The translations under genes and the position numbers were made by a program. Shown in pieces: positions 43,801-55,612 of a stretch of DNA of 64,000 nucleotides. The stretch's first letter is position 1, and the number at the start of each line of letters is the position of its first letter. Source of the stretch: Ophiobolus disseminans. Taxonomy: Eukaryota > Ascomycota > Dothideomycetes > Pleosporales > Phaeosphaeriaceae. A model generated the notes under the pieces. The model had not been told where the DNA came from. It saw only the letters and a list, made by a program, of their open reading frames with translations, and did no database searches. The stretch lies in the NCBI GenBank assembly GCA_010093685.1, contig MU006222.1, positions 434,001-498,000 of the forward strand. Direction: 5' to 3'.

Positions 43801-45707
43801 ACTCAACTGTAGTGATGCCTTTAATGCGCACCCCCTTAGCTTGCTGAACAAGGTGCTTAATAGCTGCTAGCCCTAGATAGCCTAAGCGCTTATACTAGGT
43901 GATAGCTAAGGATCTTTGTAATACTCTTAGTGTTCTTGAGTTTGTTGTGTAGAAGGCTAAGTTAATAGTTAAGTGGTGTTCTAACACCTATTGGCTATAA
44001 AGCTTAGTGAGTCTTCCTAGGATAGATCTATCTAGTCTCCTAAGTGTAGTGGGTTCATGCTTGATTTCCTACTATATGCCTAGCTGCCTAAGGAGGCGGA
44101 ATAATACTAGGTTGCATAGGATGTCTAGACAGATAGCAACATCATGAAGGATAAGCTTAGTTGTTCTGCTCTAATTAGTTAGGAGTAGGTCTAGTGAACT
44201 ATACCCTGTAATCTAGAGTTAAGAGTTGCCTGCCTATATAAAGTCGCTAGGTGTACATAGTCTGTTGTTATAGGTGCGCTCTAGGTTGTTAGTGATATAG
44301 CAGGTTAATCCTAAGTCCAGAATAAAGAAGTATTTCAAAGGATAACCTTAATTGCCACTGACTTAGAATAAGGCCTTAGTAATTGCGGTAATTTGCCGAC
44401 CTTCTAGTCATTGTTGATTGTCATTAGAGATGTCCTAGATAATTAGTGTCTAGGAGTCTAATCTCTTAACAGTTAGAGTTTAAGACTTAGTTCTGCTTGT
44501 GCCTCGTAGTGCTCCTTAAAGGGTAGGGTTATGCTTACGCTTATACTTAATAAGAGTGCGCATAGTAGCATTTGCTTGCTACTATTCTAGTGCTTGGCTA
44601 TTATTAATGTACTAGCAATCCTTGATCCTATAGGCTTACTCACATACTAGGCATTTCTTTCTAGATTGTGATGCCTTATGTTTAGATAATCTTTTCCTTA
44701 ATTAAGAGGAGAATTAATTTCCTTGCCTTCTTCCACTATAGGTTCTTCTATAGGTTTTGAATAGCGCACTTTCTATAGCTGCAGAGGCGTCCCTCTAGCT
44801 ATCCTAGGTAGTTGCACCACTATCAGCGAGAAATAAGAAGTTATTAGCTACAGCAATAAATGCCTGCTTTTTATTCACTAGTTTCAGCGGATAATTTAGA
44901 CTTATGTATTCCTAGAAGCGTTTTATTATCTCCTTTCTTGTTATAAGAGGATTAAACCTTCTAGTATCTTAGAAGGTTGCAGCCTATATAGGTGCTGCCT
45001 TGTTTACAGCCTATAGGAAGTCTTTAGTGATATTATTAATATTATGTACCTTAGACACTCCATGCACTATTGCATCTAATAATGCTTAATTATATTCCGC
45101 TAGCTATGTTTCCTAATTATGTGTATTGCGCATTAGCTTAAGAGCGGTGTAGTAGCGTTCGCGTGTGCGTTCCTTTTTAAGGCGGTTATCAACCCTAGCA
45201 GTAAGCTTAAGGTTAGCAAGCTACTAGCGCAGTAACTGTTCTAGTAGGCAGCATGTGCGTTAGAGGTAGAGCGCAACTATTAATTGGATCAGCTAGGTAA
45301 CATGCTGAATACTCTTCTGTTGAGTATTATATTAGTTGAGATTAAGCTTATATCTCTTAGTGAGGGTCTTATAGTAGTCTATATCCTCCTTGTAGGCTTT
45401 CTAGCCTTAGATTAATAACATAGATAGGCGTGTTGCCTCCTTAATTCTAGCTGCAGCACTATACTAGGATAGTTTAGGCAGGTCTAGCATAACTAGCTTG
45501 ATTAGGAATAGGACTAGTCCTTCTTCCTTCACATTATTCTAGATGTTGTAGGCAGCGTAGCGCGCTTTAACTTAAGTAAGCTAAGTGGTCTAGTTATACT
45601 AGTTGCTAAGGATAACAGTTGCATCGCGTTAGTTAATAAGAGACATAGTGTAGTTGTTGAATAGCTTTTTAGTAGGTAGCCTTAGTGAAGGCAGTGAGAC
45701 TCTTAAT

Positions 45708-45988
45708 TGTCAGATTTAATAAGGTATTGAAACCTGATGATAGATAAGATGAATTGATGATAATTGTCTTGTTTTCGGCAGAGTTTAACCTAGTGTCAGA
45801 TCTTGTACTAATGTGCCAAGGCGCTTGTGCTAACCCCTCCTGTTTTATTCTTTGTTAGTAGCCTTACAGCACCCTTAATGTTTAACACACCTCTTTCTAT
45901 TTTATTCTTTGTTAGTAGCCTTATAGCACTCTTAATGTTCCTATTTTATTCTTTGTTAGTAGCCTCACAGCACCCCTAATATCTAACA
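45708..45988 (-). repeat. 5' LTR of Copia A
   Basis: 281 bp, same length as its partner, with the same triple unit. The final ATCTAACA differs from ATCTGACA by one G-to-A change. Confidence 0.92.
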
Positions 45989-48655
45989 GAACCTATACAC
46001 GAAAGATATTCGTAGATCGATATCTAACTAGGTATCTAATCTATGCCTTAGGATTAAGTCGCTGTAGCTTGCTCTTACCTCGTTTCGTATTATCTATTAT
46101 TGCAAATGCCTTACACCTATATGCTCGTAGGTGACCTTAGTGTAGCTTACGTAGTAAGGTAATAATCCTATTTTAGTAGGCGTTGTAAGTGAAAAACTCT
46201 TCGTATAGTAATCTCTATTAAGTTGCATATTGCGGTGTTCGATTATAGAGATATATAGCTAATTAAGAGATCTTAGGCTATAGTAGCTATAGCAGGTTAG
46301 CGTTGAGTCGCATTGCTCGTTCTTTCTTCTTAATTACACTCTCTAAGCGTTCTGCTCTACTATTCTATAATTAGGTGTCTAGAGCGGAAGGCTTAAAACG
46401 GATGCCTTAGAATTCTACCTAACGAGCTACTTCTAGCTTAACTGTGACGATCTTGTTGTTAGTTTTAATAATCTTAATAGTAATATTAAACTAAGTCTTT
46501 ATAAGAGTCGCAAAAGACTTAAACGCCTTAATAATTAATCGCGCTATTTAATTATCCTTAAAATAGTAGTTCTATATAAACCTAGTTACTTAATCTATAA
46601 TTCGCATTTAGCTTTTCTCTTTTGTTAAGCTATTAGCTTTATAATCGTAAAAGCTAAGTAAGACGCGTTCCCCTAGAGCCTTATCAATTCTGCGTAGCGT
46701 GCGGCAGATTAGCCGTTTAGCTTTCGCTCTTCTATAGGCGTCCTAGTTAACTATAAGTACTCTACTAATCTTTACTCCCTTAGACTGTTATACGAGATAC
46801 TTAAGCGCGCTTAGTTCTAGGTGTCCTAATCTCTTGTGCTAGATTAGTGCTTATGCTTGTTATTATAGATTGTAGCGCAGCTTTGCTGCTCTAGCGGCTA
46901 TTATTGCGTAGTTAGTAATTAGATTTGCTTTAATTACCTACTATCTATGCTGCTTAGTAAGATCGGCGATTAGACTATTAGTTTGTAACCGTCGAAGAAC
47001 TATTAGGTTATGTTTAGTATCCTACTAGAGACCTTGCAAGCAGAGTATCCTAAAAGAGATAATATTGCAGAGTAGATTAGGACAGTAGGCTACGTCCTTT
47101 AAGTGTAGTTGGCTTTAATTGCTACTACTAGCTACTATTAGGGTAACTAATCTATATGCCTTAATGTATACTCGTAAGTTGCCTACTAATAGGAAGTCTT
47201 CTTGCGTTGCTAGTCTTGTTCTAGTGAATCGACTAATATGGTTAGAGACGTAATATATTAATCTAGAGTTAAGGATCTATAATTGTTGTAGAGGGTACGT
47301 AACCTAGCTAGCTTTAAACGAGGCCTCGATAAACGTGTAGTTAATCTCTCTAATTTTCTAACTATAGAGTTAGTCGTCTTGCTTAACTGTAGAGGTCGCT
47401 GTGTGCGACTTCTTTATTAAGAGGGTTTTAGATCGTGCTAGTCGCTAAGCGCTGCGAATTGTTTCTTGCATAGATAGACTGTTGTCAATACGTAATTAGA
47501 CTTAATCTATTCTATCTTCTTAGGGTCACCACTAAGTTAGTGTGCTGCCTAGGTGCGCGTACTAGCAGTTCTTAAGTGCGTGTCTTATATTGCATGCTTC
47601 GCACTTGCTTGTAGTTTATTAAATAGGGTTTAATCTAGTAGCTCTAGCAGCTATAATCTGCTTTTGGCCTCGGCGGCTCTTCCGCTTCTACCTAGGATTG
47701 TCTAACCCGTTCTTATAGAGCGTTAGTGCTCTACCTGCAGCGGCTGCTCTAAAGGCTGCCTTTGCTATCTTCGCTCTCGATAGGTGGAACAGCTGCATGT
47801 AGTCTTAGTATTCGCAAATTATGTCTTTAACCGTGATTAAGGGGTTTTTCAGCCTGTTAGCTGCAAATAATATCGTCTATTGTTCTAAGTGCTTAGCCGT
47901 AGCTCGGGTAAAGTCCTCCTTAATATACGTGTCTAGTTAGCACTTAGGTATTCTAACGGCTTTGCCCTTAGTTGTAGCGTAATCAACTTCTGTAAGCTAT
48001 GTTTTCTAAGAGGCGATTATTCTAGGAGCCTTTATCGCGTTTCTGTACCGCTCTTAGGCTTCCTTAATCTCGTCTCTAGCATCGATGCTAACAGTAGCTA
48101 TTAGGTTAGTAATCTACTAACGATATAATTGTCTTGCTCTGCAGCAGTTCGTATATAGGTAGTTATTAACTATTCGCTGTATCTTCTGCGTAATCTTATT
48201 AAACGCAGCTTGCTCTCGCGTGTACTTGTAATCTTCTGCTTTATAGCGATCTATCTCTAGCTTATAGATCTCTAAATCTTCTTTGTATAATGCCTTCGCG
48301 TTTGTAGCAAGGTCTATAGGTTAAGCAGGTATAAATAGTGCAATATTGCTGTAAGTGTTAATCGCTTATTGCGCAGTAGCGTACGCGTTAATTGCTTATT
48401 GCGACGCTTAATAGTTGCTTAGTTAAGGCATTAGTAGCACCTCTAGTTTAGTAAGGGGTTAGATTATAAGGTTTAGATCTATCTTTTCCTACACGCGTAG
48501 GGAGTTAGCGCGCGTCTTAATCTAGCGTAGCTACTTAATCTAGTTTGTGTAATTATTTAGGATTACTAAGGAGTCTTGTAGAGGTAGTGTAGACATTCTT
48601 TTAATAGGTTGTAGAGTTTTCTCGCGTTAGTTAGTTCTAATCCTCGTTTAGTTAA

Positions 48656-48673
48656 GGTAGTGAGACTCTTAAT
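48656..48673 (-). promoter_or_regulatory. Primer-binding site of Copia B (Lys-CUU anticodon-arm type)
   Basis: gtagtgagactcttaat directly before the LTR; the same motif as in Copia A and Copia C. Confidence 0.6.
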
Positions 48674-48898
48674 TATTAGATTAGAGGGTTAATTAGATCG
48701 TGTAAAGATAAATAATGTTAATTAGTATTAATTATAATTAATAGTTATGTATTCATTGTGTGTCTTATGTGTTCTCTCGAGGGGTCTTCTCTGCTTATCT
48801 TTATCTTCCTTATCCTAAGTCTACGCTAGTAGTAATCCAGCACATAATTAGTTCTGCCGTCTCTAAGCGCTCTACTAAAAGGCTAATTACATCTAACA
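48674..48898 (-). repeat. 5' LTR of Copia B
   Basis: 225 bp, starting TATTAGAT (RIP-altered TGTTAGAT) and ending ATCTAACA. Confidence 0.88.
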
Positions 48899-51800
48899 CT
48901 TACCTACATCGCTCTTACGCGGGAGCACAAGAAGCTACGAACACTTCGTAAGGCGATGTATCTAACACCCTCGAAGTTGCTTACAGTTAGAGTTACTGTA
49001 GGGTTATCCTCGCTATTTAACGCTCTAATTAATAGTAGCTCCTAGCTAAACCTTATGTTAGCACTACTTGCTAAGAAGCAAGGGTTAACAGTAGAGTCTC
49101 TGCTATTATTACTAGCCGAGGGCGCGAATAGGTTAGAAATCCTAGTATATAGAACTACCACGGCTAACGTAGCTATTACTAATAGAAGAGGACACGTGCA
49201 GATACATCGCACTCTATTTGTCGTTACAGACTTAAATAAGTATAAGATCTACTTAGGACTGCCTTAGATTAATGCTAATAACCTAAAGCTAAACTACGCC
49301 TCCTAGCGTATGCTATTTAGAGGGAATAAGAACAAAGATAAGAAGCTGTTCCGTTAAGTTAGTGTTAAAGACGCTAAGTCCTTTAACAAGAGCATACGCG
49401 ATCCTACGTTAGACGTATATGCGTGCTTAGTAAGCTTTATAGGCTAGATTAGGTTAGAAGAAGTTACTATAAGCTAGTTGCCGCCACAATACGCTAAGTA
49501 TGCGGATATTAGCTTAGAAGAAGAAGCTTTAGAACTTGCTAAGCACTCTTCCCACGATCTACACATTTAGTTGCAAGATAATACGCAACCGCTCTATTAG
49601 CTACTATACAATCTCTTAGCGACCGAGCTAGAGGTTCTCTAGAAGTATCTAGCGGAGTATATAGCACGAGGATAGATCCAGCGATTAAAGTCACTAGTAG
49701 GAGCACTAATACTCTTTGTTAAGAAGAAGGATAGTAGCCTAAGACTTTGCGTAGATTATTAAGGCCTAAACAAGATTACTATAAAGAATCGTTATATATT
49801 GCCCCTAATTGCAGAGTTACTGGAACGCTTAGCGCAAGTAAGGTTCTATACAAAGTTAGACGTCCGTGAAGTATATTATAGAGTCTAAATTAAGAAGAGA
49901 GACAAGTAGAAGACCGCCTTTAGGATAAGGTACGGTTATTACGAGTATATAGTGATGCCGTTTGGCTTAACAAACCCACCTGCCTAATTCTAAGCCTATA
50001 TTAATAAGGCTTTAGTGGGACTAGTGGATATTACATATATCGTCTACCTAGACGATATCCTTATCTTCTCCGATACAGAGGAAGAACACGTAGAACACGT
50101 TAAGGAAGTACTACAGAGACTGCGTAAGGCGAAGCTATTTTTAAAGCTTTTAAAGTGCAAGTGGCACACTTAGCGCACAGAGTACCTAGGCTATATTATT
50201 AGTTCTAAAGGAATTAGTATTGACTAGGACTAAGTTAAGACAATTTTAGAGTGGCTAATGCCTCGCACAGTTAGAGATATCCGAGTGTTTATTAGCTTTA
50301 TAAACTACTACCGCAGATTTATTACTAGATTCTCTAAACTAGCGCTTCTATTGACTAAACTAACCTAGAAAGCGCTAAATTCAGCTAGAGGCGGCTATGC
50401 ACAAAGAAAGAAGAAGAGCTAGCCTATCAATTTAGGTGCAGAAGAGGAGAGATCCTTCTAAGTTTTGAAAGATGCGTTTCTCTAAGTACCTATACTCGCT
50501 CACTTTAAGAGAGATAGGAAAACCAAAGTAGAGGTTAATGCCTCAGGCGGTGCAATTTCGGGCATTTTGAGCTAGAAAGTGCTACAGAAGGCTAGAACGT
50601 CCTAGTAGCGCCTAATTAACTTCTACTCGCGCAAGATAATCTAAGCTAAGTATAACTATAACACGCATAACTAAGAGTTGCTTGCGATAGTTAAAAGTCT
50701 AGAACATTAGCGTTATTATCTTAAAGGTGTCTACTTTAAGATCTTAACAGATTATTATAACCTTAAGTAGTTTATAGAGACTAAGACTCTTAATTATAGA
50801 CAGGTCTGATTATACCTTGCCCTTACTAAGTACGATTTCGTCCTTAACTACTAACTAGAAGCTACTAACCTAGCAGATAGGCTATTACGACGCCTAGACT
50901 ACATAAGAGAGGCATAGAAGCTAGCTTAGAAGTACAACTAGGTGTTCGTAAAACTATTAAGAGATCTTATCTTAAAGGGAAGTAAAAGTAGAGCCGTTTT
51001 AATTAACCCAGTCGCTACTAGAGCTAAAACTAGGTCGGAAACGACGACGGAGGTCGACGAGGCCTAGAAAGAGTTCTAGGAGATCGAAAAAACGCTACCA
51101 GCTTCGCCGACAGCTAAAGGAGTCGAAGAAGACACGGACACGACCTTAGAGAGCTCTATAGAGGAAGAAGAGACGGATCTAGGCTAGAAAGAGCTAATTC
51201 GCGCCAACAATGATAACGCTAGCTAACTCTAACTTTTAACGCCTAAAGAAAAGGCACGCGCACTCGAAGAGTGCTATTACAGTCCGCTTGCAGGCTATTT
51301 TAGCGCAAGGAAGACACTAGAGAAAGTGTTGCGCTAGTATACGTAGAAAGGAATAGCAAAGAACGTAGCTAGCTATTGCAATAATTATTTGCGCTGCAAG
51401 AGATCTATTGCAGCAAAACACAAGCTATACAGTCCACTAGCACTCTTACTACTACTAATAAGGGCTTAGAAGGAGGTTACGTTCGACTTTATTATCGAAC
51501 TTCCTCTAAGCAAGATCTCTAGAGTAGTATATAACGCGATTATAGGAATTGTGTGCAGGCTTACGAAGATAGCCTATTATATCCTAGCGCGTTGCGACTA
51601 GGATAGAACTAACCTAGCACAGGCCTAGATAAGGGAGATTATACGACTTTACAGAGTACCCGTAAGGATTATCTTAGATTGTAGCCTCTTAATAAAGGCG
51701 AAGCATTAGGAGACCTTTAACTACTACCTAGACTTAAAGCGCGTCCTTACTTCTGCGTACTACCTAGAGATAGATAGCTAGACAGAAAGACAGAATTAGA

Positions 51801-52560
51801 CGCTAGAGCAGTATCTAAGGTGCTTCTGCACCTTAGAACAGGACAACTAGGCTTTGTAGATCTTATTAGCGGAGTACGCGTACAATAACAGCGTACACGC
51901 AACTACGAAGACGACACCTTTCCGCGCGTACTACGGTTTAGACCCTCGTAGCGCAAACTAGCGTAGTTAGGCACTTAGTGACGGAGAATCACCCTTAGGT
52001 ATAGTAGTAGCGGCTAAAGCGATCTTATTACAGGCAGAGTGCAGGAGAAGAATCCTTCTTACTAATAAGTATTAGAAAAAGTACGCTAACAAGAAACGCC
52101 TACCTATTCCGTTTAAGATTAATAATAAAGTGCTACTATCCAACCGTTATATTCGGTCTACTAGGCTAAAAAGAAAGCTAGATTAGAAATACATAGGACT
52201 AGAGACTATTGTAGGCTAGATTAGGCGATCGGCGTTTAAAGTAGACATGCCTAGGCTAAAAGACGTTCACCTAGTGTTTTATGCCTCACTACTAGAGCTA
52301 TATAGCCTACGAGGTCTAGTACTACATCTAGATATACCTATTATAGACACGTTGCGCAAATGCAGCGACGACGTGTACAAGGTTAACAAAATCCTCAATT
52401 AGAGAAAGACTAAGAAAGATAAGTAGGAGTACCTCGTCAAATAGAAGGATTACCTAGACAAGAAGAACTCTTAGAAGCCGGGAGTGTCAATCTCCGCAAA
52501 TACGCTCTAAGAATTCTAGAAGAGAAAAGGTATCCTCTTAAAGCGCAAAAAGAAGCAGGA
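48899..52560 (+). pseudogene. Chromovirus 2 pol, RIP-degraded
   Basis: Plus strand. Protease-like region with GHVQIHRTLFVV and KIYLGLP near 49190-49265; reverse transcriptase (about 49680-50230) with LRLCVDY, MPFGLTNPPA and the catalytic YLDDILIFS at 50045 intact; RNase H (VNASGGAISGIL near 50530); integrase core (FDFIIELPLSK near 51480; YAYNNSVHATT near 51880); and a chromodomain near 52370-52470 (DDVYKVNKIL ... EYLVK). Stops are nearly all TAG at Gln or Trp positions. A different family from chromovirus 1 by LTR, length and 3' region. Confidence 0.88.
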
Positions 52561-52720
52561 AGGTCTACTAAAGCGTTAAGGTCGACCTCTAAAAAACAAG
52601 AGAGATAACGTTAGGACATTATAAGCTATGTAAAACCTATTACCTTTACCTTACCTTTTTCCTACGAGGTTTTAGAAGGTGTTTAACAGCATAGGTTACA
52701 CTATTATAGCAGCGGACAAT

Positions 52721-52790
52721 ACGACCTAGATTATATTAAGACGCGCTAGGACGTGCTAGATTGTGCTAGAATAACCTAGAATAAGCTAGT
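52721..52790. repeat. 10-bp periodic CTAGA array, 3' of the antisense gene (copy 1)
   Basis: Seven 10-mers in exact register, e.g. acgtgctaga, ttgtgctaga, ataacctaga. Repeated in the duplicate at 54485-54554. Confidence 0.8.
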
Positions 52791-53047
52791 TATAGCAAAT
52801 TAGGACACGAGTAGCACATTCCAGACCGACTTATACGAGCGTAGAAGGGAATACTGCAGAACAGGATATAATATCACAATTACAGAGACATAGGAACAAT
52901 ATATAGCAAGAGGAATCGTTTCTTGCTAGGGCGACCGCCGAAGGCACTAAAGGCCCTATCTACGGCCCTTGCTAGGCAGTCTAGCCTATACCTATCTATC
53001 CTAGGGTATTCTTATTATCTCTCTTCCTAACTAACTCTAAACATTAC

Positions 53048-54256
53048 TTATTTTCTCGTCTTGCTCCTACTCTTGCCCTTAGCCTTAGGAGTCTCGCCTA
53101 GCAGCAACAGGTCGAAAGGATTGCCATAGCGACGGGTGTAGGCGGATTTCTCGCCCTTAGACAGGTTTAAGTAGGCCTCTTAGGAGTCAGCGACAGCTTT
53201 TGCGGCGAGATTAGCAGCGACGCGGTCGTTGTTAGACCTAGTGGACGAGGGCGCACTAGCCGGACTTAAAGTGGCACCTGCCTACTTAGTAGCACTATAG
53301 CGGCTCTTCTATAGGCTAGAGTTAGCTTAGTTACGCTAGATCGTGCTAGATTGTGCTAGAATAGAATAACTTACGCGCTTCTTAGGCATCTTAGGAGTGT
53401 TCTTGTTAGTGCTAGCCTCGGCCTCCTTAAGTGCGCGCTTCTTCTTGCTAGCGGCGCTAGCCTAACCTGCAATAGTCCTGTCGCGATATTTAACAATAAC
53501 TCTAGAGTAAGTATTGTCTTTAAGCTCAATAGCGCCGCTGTAAGCGGTTAGATAGACAGCGTAGGGCTTAACTAGACTCTAAGAGATTAGCTAAATCCTG
53601 TAGACAAAAAATAAAAAAGCTTACCTAGAAACAGTGCAGAACACCTTGCTAGCATACGCAATAAACGCAGCGCAGTTCTAAGATCGCTCTAGGGCCCGCT
53701 TGTGTGTCTTCTTAGTGATATTCTCTCCCTAAGGCTTAGTAGGGTTAGGACGGCGAGTGACTGTTGTCTCCGCGGTCTCAGCTGTCACTATTAGCTCCTC
53801 TAGGCGCCGGTACTGCTTCTCGTAGCCCTTAGGAGGCTAGATGCGTTAACATAGCCTAGATTGCGCTAGAAAGCGCCTAGATATGCTAAATTAGGCAAAT
53901 CACTTACTAGAAAGCAGTCTGCGCCCTTAGCTAGGCAGCGTTCGCACCGAAGGAACTAGACTACGTTACTCTTTCTAGTCTTGCCTTAGAACTCCTTCTA
54001 AGTAAGCTTGTTGTTATTCTTGTCGGTGATTACGGGCATACGGCACCCTATACAGCTATTAAACTCGAGGTTGCTGTTAACAAAGCTATCTTAGCACCTT
54101 ATGCAGGGATAAGCGGTACAGGCGCTATAGTTGTTAAGGTCTTCCTATCTATTGTCGACAATAGTACGTGTTATAGCGGCAAGGCGCGTAATGCGGGGCG
54201 GGATGCGAATAGTAGTAAGAGCGGATAAGGTCGTAGAGCAGAAAGTCGTGTTGTGC
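53048..54256 (-). pseudogene. Antisense multi-exon Cys-rich gene of chromovirus 2, copy 1
   Basis: Minus strand, opposite to pol. Exons 53908-54256, 53625-53836, 53375-53576 and 53048-53308 (TAA stop). Introns of 71, 48 and 66 bp start GTAAG and end AG, and the phases fit throughout (phase 0, 2, 0). Exon 1 has IRIPPRITRLAAITRTIVDN, then CX4CX2C, CIGC and CERCLAKGADC (CX2CX6C). Exon 2 is charged and probably helical (KQYRRLEELIVTAETAE). Exon 3 has YSRVIVKYRDRTIAG and a Lys-rich end; exon 4 ends in a basic tail (PKAKGKSRSKTRK). Damage is by TAG/TAA only. The N-terminal exon is lost at the gap. Probably a nuclear, zinc-binding accessory protein; function unknown. Confidence 0.72.
53311..53360. 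repeat. 10-bp periodic CTAGA array inside intron 3 of the antisense gene
   Basis: Five units in register (ataggctaga, gttagcttag, ttacgctaga, tcgtgctaga, ttgtgctaga) occupying most of the 66-bp intron. A similar series lies in intron 1 (53851-53890). Confidence 0.8.
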
Positions 54257-54407
54257 CTAGAAATAAAAGTTAGTTCTAGGTTACTACAATAACGGCCACT
54301 TTAGCCTATAATAAGCCTAACCCCGCTAGAACGTGCTAGAACGCGCTATATAACGTCGTTCTAATCTAGTTAGGCTCTAGAATTTCGATCTTAGAATTCC
54401 CTAGATA

Positions 54408-54417
54408 NNNNNNNNNN
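54408..54417. other. Assembly gap (10 N)
   Basis: Ten undetermined bases at the junction of the two direct copies 52654-54407 and 54418-56715; ten is a nominal gap size, so the true distance is unknown. Confidence 0.97.
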
Positions 54418-55549
54418 CCTTTTTCCTACGAGGTTTTAGAAGGTGTTTAACAGCATAGGTTACACTATTATAGCAGCGGACAATACGACCTAGATTATAT
54501 TAAGACGCGCTAGGACGTGCTAGATTGTGCTAGAATAACCTAGAATAAGCTAGTTATAGCAAATTAGGACACGAGTAGCACATTCCAGACCGACTTATAC
54601 GAGCGTAGAAGGGAATACTGCAGAACAGGATATAATATCACAATTACAGAGACATAGGAACAATATATAGCAAGAGGAATCGTTTCTTGCTAGGGCGACC
54701 GCCGAAGGCACTAAAGGCCCTATCTACGGCCCTTGCTAGGCAGTCTAGCCTATACCTATCTATCCTAGGGTATTCTTATTATCTCTCTTCCTAACTAACT
54801 CTAAACATTACTTATTTTCTCGTCTTGCTCCTACTCTTGCCCTTAGCCTTAGGAGTCTCGCCTAGCAGCAACAGGTCGAAAGGATTGCTATAGCGACGGG
54901 TGTAGGCAGATTTCTCGCTCTTAGACAGCTTTAAGTAGGCCTCTTAGGAGTTAGTAACAGCTTTTGCGGCGAGATCGGCAGCGACGCGGTCGTCGTTAGA
55001 CCTAGTAGACGAGGGCGCACTAGCCGGACTTAAAGTGGCACCTGCCTACTTAGCAGTACTATAGCAGCTCTTCTATAGGCTAGAGTTAGCTTAGTTACGC
55101 TAGATCGTGCTAGATTGTGCTAGAATAGGATAACTTACGCGCTTCTTAGGCGTCTTAGGAGTGTCCTCGTTAGTGCTAGCCTCGGCCTCCTTAAGTGCGC
55201 GCTTCTTCTTGCTAGTGGCGTTAGCCTAACCTACAACAGTCCTATCGCAATATTTAACGATAACTCTAGAGTAAGCATTGTCTTTAAGCTTAATAGCGCT
55301 GCTGTAAGCGGTTAGATAGACAGCGTAGGGCTTAACTAGACTCTAAGAGATTAGCTAAATCCTAGGGACAAAAAATAAAAAAGCTTACCTAGAAACTGTA
55401 AGGCGCACGCGCGCATGTGAGGCAAAGCCTCATGCGTCGGCTGCGGCCTGTACGATATATACTGTTCTGCACACCATGATCAATGTTCATTGATCATACA
55501 TACCTTTTTGGCTGCATGGCGCAGCGGGTGCAGACCTGCGTCCTGACAT

Positions 55550-55564
55550 TATGATCAATGAACA
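55550..55564 (+). promoter_or_regulatory. Candidate self-priming site of the TRIM
   Basis: TATGATCAATGAACA, one base inside the 5' LTR, is the exact 15-base reverse complement of TGTTCATTGATCATA at 55484-55498 in the same LTR. That LTR site lies 29 bases after the TATA-like box, where an RNA 5' end would be expected. Confidence 0.7.
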
Positions 55565-55570
55565 CCTGGC

Positions 55571-55612
55571 GCGCGGGGTAGGTCGAATGCCTGCGTGGGT
55601 TCGACCCCGCAC
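55571..55612 (+). repeat. GC-rich hairpin beside the TRIM primer site
   Basis: gcgcggggtaggtcgaa pairs with ttcgaccccgcac around a loop of about 12 bases. The TRIM at 7824-8364 has a hairpin at the same place with the same outer stem but a different loop. Confidence 0.68.

Larger units (their letters stand above)
40591..45988 (-). mobile_element. Copia A, complete 5.4-kb copy inside Copia B
   Basis: LTRs of 281 bp at 40591-40871 and 45708-45988, GAACC duplicated at 40586-40590 and 45989-45993, and the primer site gcagtgagactcttaat at 45691-45707. Minus strand: gag about 45690-44700, protease and integrase about 44600-42900, reverse transcriptase about 42400-41700 with YVDN near 41935, RNase H to about 40900. 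All frames are RIP-broken. Younger than the Copia B it interrupts. Confidence 0.93.
38028..48898 (-). mobile_element. Copia B, RIP-degraded, interrupted by Copia A
   Basis: Two 225-bp LTRs (38028-38252, 48674-48898), minus-strand orientation, primer site at 48656-48673. Internal sequence is at 38253-40585 and 45989-48655; reverse transcriptase lies near 39300-39780 with the catalytic box YVND (YVDD normally) and gag near 47500-48600. The bases outside the LTRs (aaggc on the left, cttac on the right) do not form a duplication, so the copy may be a recombinant of two insertions. Every frame is broken by TAG/TAA. Confidence 0.85.
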
